This document shows positions 7,496 through 15,800 of a DNA stretch of 23,130 nt, piece after piece (position 1 is the first letter of the stretch; each line of letters begins with the position of its first letter). The stretch is taken from positions 1-23,130 of the forward strand of contig CAMLSA010000053.1 of NCBI GenBank assembly GCA_946482655.1. The letters are read 5' to 3'. The DNA comes from an uncultured Sphingomonas sp. GTDB lineage: Bacteria > Pseudomonadota > Alphaproteobacteria > Sphingomonadales > Sphingomonadaceae. The notes under the pieces were generated by a model, which was not told the DNA's origin, searched no databases, and saw only the letters and a list, made by a program, of their open reading frames with translations. A program made the translations under genes and the position numbers.

Positions 7496-8899
7496 TTGGG
7501 GGGTAAAGTCTCGGGCAGGCTGTCCTTGTTCTGCGGTGTGTTGAGCGCCGCGATTCTGGGCTGCGCCATCCTTCTCTTCACCCTGACGAGCACGGCCCAG
7601 CGCGCCGTCGCGTCATCGTCATCCGCCGCTTCGTCATACAGCCATGTCGGAGTCGCGTCCTGTGCGGGATCGACCTGCCATGGCCGCAGCGAACCCACCG
7701 GAAAGATCGTCCGCCAGGATGAGATCCTCCATTGGCAGGACGCATCGAGCAGGACGGGGGCCCATAGCCGCGCCTATGCGGCGCTCGGCGGCCCCCGCGG
7801 CCAGGCGATCGCAGCGAAGCTGGGCATCGGTTCCGCGACGTCGGCTGGCGAATGCCTCGGCTGCCATGCCGATCCGGCCTTTGCCGGCAAGGGCCCGCGC
7901 TGGCACGTCGAGGATGGCGTCGGCTGCGAAGCCTGCCATGGCGGCGCGAAGAGCTGGCTGACCAGCCATTATGCGGTCGGCCAGACCCATGCGGCGAATG
8001 TCGCCCGGGGTATGTATCCCCTCGATCAACCCCGCGCCCGCGCCGAGAAATGCCTCGACTGCCATTTCGGCAGCGATCGGCCCGGCCAGTTCGTGTCGCA
8101 CCGGATCATGGCGGCCGGCCACCCGCGCGTGACCTTCGAGCTAGATCTGTTCTCCGCGCTACAGCAGCATCACGACGAGGACGCCGAATATGTCCAGCGC
8201 AAGCGCCGCACCAACAATGTCCAGATGTGGGCGATTGGCCAGGCGGCGGCGGTCGGCCGCGCGACCTCGCTGTTCACGAACCCGCGTCTCGGCAACCAGG
8301 GCATGTTCCCTGAAATCTATTTCTTCGATTGCCACAGCTGCCACCGTCAGATCATCGATGGGCCGAATGGGCGCGCCAACTGGCTCGCCAATCCGGGACG
8401 GCCGATCCCGGCGGGAATGCCTCCGTTCAACGACGAGAACATGATCATGCTCTCGGCGGCGGCAAAGGTCGCGGCGCCGGACATGGCGGCGAAGTTCGAT
8501 GCCGATTCAAAGGCCTTCCATGCCGCGATCGCCAAGGATCGCCCCACGGCGATCGCCGCGGCACGCAGGCTCGGCGCTTCGGCCGGCGCCTTGGCCGATG
8601 CGATCGGCCGCAGCGCGATCGGACGTGGCGAGACCTTCGCGATCATCGACAGCATCGCCAGCGATGCGGTTGCGCCGCGCTACACCGATTACCAAGGCTC
8701 GGCCCAGGCCGTTATGGCCATCGACACGCTGCTCAACGCCCTGGTGCGTCAAGGCTATGTCGACGGCGGCCGGGCCCGTGGCGCTCGCGGGGCGATCGAC
8801 CGGGCCTATAAGGCGGTCGGCAACAGCAATGCCTATCGTCCAGCAGAATTCCGGACGGCGCTGGCTCAGGCGGCGGCGTCGATAAGGGCGCTCAAATGA
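7496..8899 (+). CDS. Exported multihaem c-type cytochrome (c554-like, five haem motifs)
   Basis: This 467-residue protein has an N-terminal signal (Lys/Arg-containing start, long hydrophobic stretch to about residue 38) and should be periplasmic. Four CXXCH haem-attachment sites are visible: CLGCH 120-124, CEACH 144-148, CLDCH 186-190 and CHSCH 279-283. The first site is a CX4CH variant, CAGSTCH at 56-62. The arrangement, all in the first 285 residues, resembles the cytochrome c554-like superfamily. Residues about 300-467 lack Cys and look helical. The start is TTG, chosen because AGGGAG (7483-7488) lies seven bases upstream and the n-region begins there. It is the first gene of a tight operon; its stop overlaps the next ATG (ATGA). 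The likely role is a periplasmic electron carrier feeding the downstream barrel and decahaem protein (inference). Confidence 0.88.
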   Translation: MGGKVSGRLSLFCGVLSAAILGCAILLFTLTSTAQRAVASSSSAASSYSHVGVASCAGSTCHGRSEPTGKIVRQDEILHWQDASSRTGAHSRAYAALGGPRGQAIAAKLGIGSATSAGECLGCHADPAFAGKGPRWHVEDGVGCEACHGGAKSWLTSHYAVGQTHAANVARGMYPLDQPRARAEKCLDCHFGSDRPGQFVSHRIMAAGHPRVTFELDLFSALQQHHDEDAEYVQRKRRTNNVQMWAIGQAAAVGRATSLFTNPRLGNQGMFPEIYFFDCHSCHRQIIDGPNGRANWLANPGRPIPAGMPPFNDENMIMLSAAAKVAAPDMAAKFDADSKAFHAAIAKDRPTAIAAARRLGASAGALADAIGRSAIGRGETFAIIDSIASDAVAPRYTDYQGSAQAVMAIDTLLNALVRQGYVDGGRARGARGAIDRAYKAVGNSNAYRPAEFRTALAQAAASIRALK

Positions 8900-10899
8900 C
8901 ATTCGCTTCGCGTGCTGTAGCTGTTCTTGCCGGTGTCGCCTTCCTGCTCGCCTCATGCGGCGGCGGCGGGGGTGGCGATGCGGCGAATCCCACGCCGACG
9001 CCGACGCCGACGCCGGTATTCGCCGTGCCGCCACAGGAAGCGCTCACCAGCGCGGACGTTCAGAAGGTCCTCTCGCAGGCGATCGAGGAGGCCGCGGCGC
9101 GCGGAAAGCCAGCGGCGATCGCCGTGGTCGATCGTGTCGGCAATGTCCTGGCGGTGTTCCAGATGAACGGCACGCCGACGACGCTGACCATCAGGACGAC
9201 CAATCGCGCGGTGACGCCGACGGATGTCGAGGGCCTCGTCGTCGCCGGTTCGTCGGCAGCCAATCCGCTCACGGCCGCGGCTATCGCCAAGGCGGTCACC
9301 GGTGCCTATCTGTCCTCGTCGGGCAATGCCTTTTCGACCCGCACGGCGAGCTTCATTGTCCAGGAACATTATCCGGCCGGCAATAATCAGCTTCCCGGCG
9401 GCCCGCTGTTCGGTGTGCAGTTCAGCCAGCTTCCCTGCTCGGATCTCAATCCCCGCTACACGCCGGCAGGTGGGACCGCAGCCTTCATCGGCCCCAAGCG
9501 CTCGCCGCTCGGCCTGGCCGCCGATCCCGGCGGCTTCCCGCTCTACAAAAACGGGGTCGTCGTCGGCGGCGTCGGGGTGATGTCGGACGGCCTCTACGGC
9601 TTCGATGCGAATGTCGACGATTTTGACAGCGACGATGACGAGCTCATCGCGACCGCCGCAACGGTGGGATTCGACGCTCCGGAAGCGATCCGCGCCAACA
9701 ATATCCAAGCCGTCGTCCAACTGCGCTACAGCGACGCTGCGGTCTCCGGCCTGAAATCGACACCGGCCAGCGCCCGCGCCTTCTCCGCTCTCAACGGCAC
9801 GGTGGGCTCACTGGTCTCGATCCCGGGCTATTATGCGCAGGGGACGACGCCCACCGTGCTGGGTGGCAACGCCTATGGCACGGAGGCCTCGGGCTATCGC
9901 GCCGCGACCGCTTCCGAGCGCAGCTCCGGCAATGCCATCGACAATATCGATGCGTTCATCCTCACCGATGGATCGGGCGCGAACCGTTACCCGCTGCGCG
10001 GCGGCACCGACAGTGCCCGTGTATCGAGCCCGCTGACTCAGGCCGAGGTCAAGGCGGTGCTCGAAGAAGCGTTCAAGGTCATGAGTCGGACGCGGGCGCA
10101 GATTCGCAAGCCGCTCGACAGCCCGGCGCAGGTGACGATCTCGATCGTCGATACCGACGGCAGCGTGCTCGGCCTTGCCCGTTCGCCCGATGCGCCGATC
10201 TTCGGCACCGACGTTTCGCTCCAGAAGGCGCGTACCGCCGCCTTCTTCTCGAACGCCGCCGCGGCGTCGGACCTGCAAGGCAATCCGAGCCCGGACGTGC
10301 AGTCGTTCGTCGCCAGGACGCGCACCTTCTTCAATGACCCCGCCGCGCTCACCGGCAAGAATGCCTTCGCCGCCCGCTCGATCGGCAACATCGCCCGGCC
10401 CTTCTTCCCCGATGGCGAGACCGGCCGGCCTGCGGGTCCGCTGTCGCGGCCGTTCGATCAGTGGAGCCCCTTCTCGACCGGGCTGCAGAGCGCGCTGGTC
10501 CTCAACAACATCGCCGAGCATGTCGGCTTCGTCCTCGGCGCATCCGCGACCGACACGCGCCAACGCTGCACCTTCAGCCCGGATGTCGCCGGCAAGGCGC
10601 AGAACCGGCTGCAGAACGGCATCCAGATCTTCCCGGGCGGCACGCCGATTTATCGCGGCAATACGCTTATAGGCGCAATCGGAATCTCGGGTGACGGTAT
10701 CGACCAGGACGACATGACCGCCTTTCTCGGTCTGTTCAACGGCGGACAGCGCGTCGGCAGCGTCGGCCATGCGCCGGCCGGCATTCGCGCCGACCAGATC
10801 CTCGTCGACATCGGAGCGGGCGTGCGGCTGCGCTACGTCAACTGTCCGTTCGCGCCGTTCCTCGACACTACCGAACAAGTCGTGTGCGACGGCAAATAA
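8896..10899 (+). CDS. Lipoprotein with two GlcG/HbpS-like (haem-binding/DUF336 type) domains
   Basis: This 667-residue protein has a lipobox ending LLASC (Cys21), then a run of Gly and a short Thr-Pro linker. Gly, not Asp, follows the Cys, so outer-membrane sorting is likely. Two related domains follow. The first begins near residue 50 (LTSADVQKVLSQAIEEA, VAVVDRVGNVLAVF-like strand) and the second near 378 (LTQAEVKAVLEEAF, SIVDTDGSVLGLARS). Each ends with the typical Pro-x-Tyr, Gly-Gly/Gly-Ala-Ile-Gly segment (PLYKNGVVVGGVGV and PIYRGNTLIGAIGISG). GlcG/HbpS proteins are small, and some bind haem; a secreted tandem version is unusual. TAAGGG at 8884-8888 serves as ribosome site. Its place between cytochrome genes suggests haem handling or a structural role at the outer membrane (inference). 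Confidence 0.85.
   Translation: MTFASRAVAVLAGVAFLLASCGGGGGGDAANPTPTPTPTPVFAVPPQEALTSADVQKVLSQAIEEAAARGKPAAIAVVDRVGNVLAVFQMNGTPTTLTIRTTNRAVTPTDVEGLVVAGSSAANPLTAAAIAKAVTGAYLSSSGNAFSTRTASFIVQEHYPAGNNQLPGGPLFGVQFSQLPCSDLNPRYTPAGGTAAFIGPKRSPLGLAADPGGFPLYKNGVVVGGVGVMSDGLYGFDANVDDFDSDDDELIATAATVGFDAPEAIRANNIQAVVQLRYSDAAVSGLKSTPASARAFSALNGTVGSLVSIPGYYAQGTTPTVLGGNAYGTEASGYRAATASERSSGNAIDNIDAFILTDGSGANRYPLRGGTDSARVSSPLTQAEVKAVLEEAFKVMSRTRAQIRKPLDSPAQVTISIVDTDGSVLGLARSPDAPIFGTDVSLQKARTAAFFSNAAAASDLQGNPSPDVQSFVARTRTFFNDPAALTGKNAFAARSIGNIARPFFPDGETGRPAGPLSRPFDQWSPFSTGLQSALVLNNIAEHVGFVLGASATDTRQRCTFSPDVAGKAQNRLQNGIQIFPGGTPIYRGNTLIGAIGISGDGIDQDDMTAFLGLFNGGQRVGSVGHAPAGIRADQILVDIGAGVRLRYVNCPFAPFLDTTEQVVCDGK
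8992..9015 (+). repeat. Hexanucleotide tandem repeat coding for the Thr-Pro linker
   Basis: Four perfect in-frame copies of ACGCCG encode a Thr-Pro run directly after the lipidated Cys and poly-Gly stretch. Copy-number change would alter linker length by two residues per unit without a frameshift. Confidence 0.9.
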
Positions 10900-12839
10900 T
10901 GTCGGCGGCGCTCTCCTCTCTCCTCCTGCACGCGGTGGCGCTGGCCTCCGCCGCTCCCGAAGAGGCCGCGGTGGCCGCGCCCGTTGCCGCTCCGGCGGCC
11001 GCGGATGCGCCGGTATCGGCAGCCGAAGCCGTCACCGATCCGAGCCTGCTGGCGACGCCGTCCGCGGTGGGGCCGGGCGCCACGGTCTCCGACCCTATGA
11101 TCGATGGCCGTCGCCGCCCGGGCTATGTCACGGCGTTGCCGCCACGCGCCACGCAGGAGAATAAAGGCGCGGTGAGCGCTCCGCCGCCCGAAGCCTTTCC
11201 GACCGACGAATTTCCCGTCCCGGATCGCTGGCGGCTGGTGCGGGCGCTGTGCCCCGACAAGGAGTTCGTCGGCCTGCAGACTGCCTGCCATTCACAGCTC
11301 GATCCTTATCATCAGAACAGCCTCAAGGCCGATATCCCGATCAGGCTCGACAAGAAGCCCTTTTTCCTGCCGATCACCGGAGACGACTGGTTCTTCGGCC
11401 TGAACGCGGTGTCTGACACCATCCTCGAACCGCGCTCCTTCCCGACTCCCGTCGCTGACCAGACGAGCGAGCAGCCGGGCGCGATCGGCCAGTTCGGCCG
11501 CCAGCACAGCCTCGTCGCGGCGCAGACGTTCATCCTCGGTGCGGGCCTCACCAAGGGTTCGACGGCCTATAAGCCGCCGGATGTCGAATATCGCATAGCC
11601 CTCGCCTATCAGGTCAATTATGTGAACGTGGAGGAACGCCGCGTCCTCAACGTGCGCTCTTCGAAGGCGTCGCATCGTACCGACGCCTTCCTGGGTCTCC
11701 AGGAGCTGTTCGTCGACAAGCATCTCGGCAACGTGTCCGACCGCTTCGATTTCGACTCGGTCCGGATCGGCATCCAGCCTTTCCAGTTCGACTTCCGTGG
11801 CTTCCTGTTCCAGGACAACCAGCTTGGCATCCGCTGGTTCGGCAATCGCGACAACAATCGCTATCAATACAACGTCCAGTTGATCTGGCGGCTCGAGAAG
11901 GACACCAACAGCGGCCTCAACGACATTACCCGCAAGCCGCGCAACGACTTTATCATAAACGCCAACCTGTTCGCGCAGGATTTCCCCCTTCAGGGGCTGA
12001 CCTCGCTCGCCTCGGTCACCGTCAACCTCAATCGCGAGAGGTCGCGCGAGCTCGATCATAACGGCTTTCCGGTCCGTCCGGCGCTGCTGGGTGATCAGCG
12101 TCCGCGCGTGTACGATGCTTATTATGTCGGCTACAGCCTCGATGGCCGGATCAAGCGCCTCAATCTGTCCTCGAGCTTCTATGGTGTCTTCGGTCAGGAC
12201 CGTAATAGCTTCTTCACCTCGAAACCCGCCCGGATACAGGCATTCTTCGGTGCCGCCGAGCTAAGCTACGACATCGACTGGATCCGCGTGAAGCTGTCGG
12301 GACTCTATGCCACGGGCGACAGCGATCCGAAGGACAACAAGGAAACCGGCTTCAGCGCGATCTTCGAGAACCCGATCTTCGCCGGCGCCGACACCAGCTA
12401 TTGGATCCGCCAGGCGGTCCCCTTCGCGGGCGGCGGCGTCAACGTTTCCATCGCGCCGCGCAACGGCGTGCTCAACGATCTGCGCACGTCGAAGGAAGAG
12501 GGCCAGTCGAACTTCAACAATCCAGGCACGATGCTGCTCGGCATCGGCGCCGATTTCGATATTCTGCCGCAGCTCCGCTTTTCGACCAACTTCAACCATC
12601 TCTGGTTCGAGAACACCGCCTCGCTGCGCGAACTGCGCAACGAGGGCAGCATTCCCAAGTCGATCGGCTGGGATCTGTCCGGCGCGCTGATCTGGCGCCC
12701 AAGCATGGTGCAGAACGCCGTCTTCCGATTGTCCGGCGCGGTGTTCGATCCACGGAAGGGCTTTTCCGATCTTTTTGCCAATTCGCGGGGGGACGACCGC
12801 TATTATTCGGTGCTGTTCAACGCGATCCTGACCTACTGA
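10884..12839 (+). CDS. Outer-membrane beta-barrel protein of the cytochrome operon
   Basis: A 651-residue exported protein. It opens with a signal peptide, then a low-complexity Ala/Pro/Val stretch (to about residue 110) before the globular part. From about residue 145 on, alternating polar/aromatic beta-strand patterns dominate (for example RFDFDSVRIGIQPFQFDFRG, YDAYYVGYSLDG, LNLSSSFYGVFG). The last residues, SVLFNAILTY, end in an aromatic amino acid, the usual BAM recognition feature. About 500 residues of barrel would allow 20 or more strands. No haem motif is present. Two starts are possible: GTG at 10884, which gives the positively charged MRRQ n-region, or ATG at 10899 overlapping the previous stop (TAATG); neither has a strong ribosome site. 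The gap to the decahaem gene is seven bases. It is the likely pore for the cytochrome conduit (inference by analogy to MtrB/PioB; sequence similarity not established). Confidence 0.85.
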   Translation: MRRQIMSAALSSLLLHAVALASAAPEEAAVAAPVAAPAAADAPVSAAEAVTDPSLLATPSAVGPGATVSDPMIDGRRRPGYVTALPPRATQENKGAVSAPPPEAFPTDEFPVPDRWRLVRALCPDKEFVGLQTACHSQLDPYHQNSLKADIPIRLDKKPFFLPITGDDWFFGLNAVSDTILEPRSFPTPVADQTSEQPGAIGQFGRQHSLVAAQTFILGAGLTKGSTAYKPPDVEYRIALAYQVNYVNVEERRVLNVRSSKASHRTDAFLGLQELFVDKHLGNVSDRFDFDSVRIGIQPFQFDFRGFLFQDNQLGIRWFGNRDNNRYQYNVQLIWRLEKDTNSGLNDITRKPRNDFIINANLFAQDFPLQGLTSLASVTVNLNRERSRELDHNGFPVRPALLGDQRPRVYDAYYVGYSLDGRIKRLNLSSSFYGVFGQDRNSFFTSKPARIQAFFGAAELSYDIDWIRVKLSGLYATGDSDPKDNKETGFSAIFENPIFAGADTSYWIRQAVPFAGGGVNVSIAPRNGVLNDLRTSKEEGQSNFNNPGTMLLGIGADFDILPQLRFSTNFNHLWFENTASLRELRNEGSIPKSIGWDLSGALIWRPSMVQNAVFRLSGAVFDPRKGFSDLFANSRGDDRYYSVLFNAILTY

Positions 12840-12846
12840 GGACATA

Positions 12847-15800
12847 ATGCGGGCTTTGGGTTCAGTGCTGACGATGCGATGGGCGGTGCGCGGCGCGATG
12901 GCGCTGGCGGCGGCGATCACCATCATCGTCTCGGCGCCCTCGCCCGCCCCGGCCTCCGAAGGCGAGAAGCCGGTTGCCCGGACCTATCCGAAATTCGCGG
13001 ATGCGCCGCGCACTCAGGATTGGGCCGCAGCGGACACGAAGAGCGCGGGCTGCACATCGTGCCACACCGCGACCGACCGCAAGACGATGCACCAGACCGA
13101 AGCGGTGGTCCTCGGCTGTGTCGATTGCCACGGCGGCGACGCCACGGTGAGCGTCGCTTCGCATCTCGAAATGAACGACAGCGCCTATATCGCGGCCCGC
13201 GACAGGGCGCATGTGCTGCCCAAATATCCCGCGAGCTGGCACTGGCCCTCATCGGCCAATCCCAAGCGCAGCTACACGCTGCTCAACCGAGAAGCGCCCG
13301 AATATATCCGCTTCGTCAATCCGTCCGACTATCGCGTCGCCCGCCAGGCCTGCGGTTCCTGCCACCTTGAGATCATCCAGGCGGCCGAACGCTCGCTAAT
13401 GGCCACCGGCGCGATGCTGTGGGGCGGCGGCGCCTATAATAATGGCATCGTGCCCTACAAGAATTATGTCTTCGGCGAGGCCTACACCACCAAGGGCGAG
13501 CCCGCGACGATCAAGTCGCCGGGCGTGACCCCGGGCACCGTGACACCCGAACAGAAGGCGCGCGGCGCGCTGCCCGTGATGTACCCGCTGCCGACCTGGC
13601 ACGTGATCCCACCGGGCGACATCTTCCGTGTGTTCGAACGTGGCGGCCGCGTGATCAACAGCACCTTCGCCGAAATCGGCCTGCCCAATTCGACCGGCAG
13701 CATCCAGCGCCTGGACGAGCCCGGCCGGCCCGAGCTCAAGCAGTCGAACCGCGGTCCCGGTACCGGCCTGCGCGTCGCCATTCCCGTGCTCAACATCCAC
13801 AAGACGCGTCTCAACGATCCGTTCATGTGGTTCATGGGCACCAACGACCAGCCAGGCGATTACCGTCAATCGGGCTGCGCCGGCTGCCATGTCGTCTATG
13901 CGAACGACCGCGAGCCCAAGCACAGCCTGATCTACGCCAAATATGGCCGCGACGGTCAGACCGCGACCGTCGACCCCACGATAAAGGACAAGCTCGAGCC
14001 CAAGGACGATGGCCATGGCGGGCACGGCGGCGGCGGACATGGCAAGGGCGCCGCGCATCATGGTCCGCCCTCGCCCGACCACGACCGGCACGAGGCCGAC
14101 AAGGCGGCGCACGGCGCGGACGGCGTTCCGCAACACCCGATCGGGGCGATGAAGGAGAAGGGTCACCCGATCCAGCATGCTTTCACCAAGGCGATCCCGA
14201 CCGCGCAGTGCATGAACTGCCACATGCACCAGCCCAATATCTTCCTGAACTCCTATCTCGGCTACACAATGTGGGACTATGAGTCCGACGCGCCGCTGAT
14301 GTGGCCCGAGAAGCAGAAGAACCCGACGATTGCCGAGCGCTTCGCGGTCCAGGAACGCAACCCCGAGGCCGCCGCGGCCATTGGCAAGTGGAGCGACATC
14401 GACTTCCTGCGCCAGGTCGCCGACGATGTGAATCCGAAGGCCAAGGACACCCAGTTCGCCGACTATCACGGCCATGGCTGGAACTTCCGCGCGATCTACA
14501 AGCGCGACCGCGAGGGCAACCTGCTCGACGCGGCAGGCAACATCGTCTCGCCGGACGATCCCGAGAAGTTCATCAAGAAGGGCATGGGCACCTTCGCCGA
14601 GATCGGCGAACAGAAGGGCAAGGCGGTCCATATGATGGACATCCATGCCGAAAAGGGCCTGCAATGCGCCGACTGCCATTTCTCGCAGGACAGCCATGGC
14701 AACGGCCTGATCTATGGCGAGGTCGCCAATGCCGTCGAGATCGGGTGCAAAGATTGCCACGGCACCGCCGACGCCTTCCCGACTCTGCGCACCTCCGGCC
14801 CGGCCGCGCCGCCGAACGGCACCGATCTTTCGCTGCTGCGCAACCAGGACGGCAAGCGCCGCTTCGAGTGGACCCTCGACGCCAATGGCGAACGCACGCT
14901 CATCCAGCGCTCGATCGTCGACCCCAAGCTCGAATGGAAGGTGTCGCTGGTAAAGGAATCGGTCGATCGTGCCAGCGCCCATTTCAACCCGCTCGCGGCG
15001 CGCTCGAAGCTTATGGGCAAGGTCGGCAAGGAAAGCGGCAAATATGCCTGGGGTCCCGGCATAGCCAGGGAGGATCGCGCCCACGATCCCGACAAGATGG
15101 CCTGCTTCACCTGCCACCTGTCCTGGACGACGTCGTGCGGCGGCTGCCATCTGCCGATCGAGGCCAACTGGAAGGCCAGCAGCCACAAATATGATGGCAT
15201 CGAGACGCGCAACTTCGCGACCTACAATCCGCAGGTCGCACGCGACGAGATGTACCAGCTCGGCATCCATCAGACGACCAAGGGCAACATCATCGCCCCG
15301 ATTCGGTCGACCTCGGCACTGGTGCTGTCCTCGACCAACATCAACCGCGAGCGGATCTACATCCAGCAGCCGCCGATTTCGTCGGCAGGCTTCTCGAGCC
15401 AGGCTTTCGCCCCCCACTTCCCCCACACGGTCCGCAAGACCGAAACCAAGAAGTGCACCGATTGTCACCTGTCGGCCGAAGACGACAACAATGCGATCAT
15501 GGCGCAGCTCAATCTGCTCGGCACCAATTTCGTCAACTTCGTCGGCATGAACGCCTGGACGGGGCTGGAGAAGGGCATCGAGGCGATCCGCGTCACCGAG
15601 TGGAGCGAGCCACAGGCGGTGATCGGCTCCTACCTCCAGAAATATGCTTATCCCGACTGGTACAAGCAGCATCTCGACCATGGCCGCGAGCTGATCGAAT
15701 GGGTGCGCGGCAAGCGCTTCGGACCCAAGCTGTCGGGCGAGCCGGACTCGGTCGAGGAGTTTGCCAACACCCATCATCCGACCAGCGGCGCGGCCCGCTG

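Noticed and set aside
11277..11295. A haem site in the barrel protein (ACHSQ)
   Set aside because: There is a single Cys before CH at this place and no CXXCH spacing; the other nearby Cys is too far upstream.
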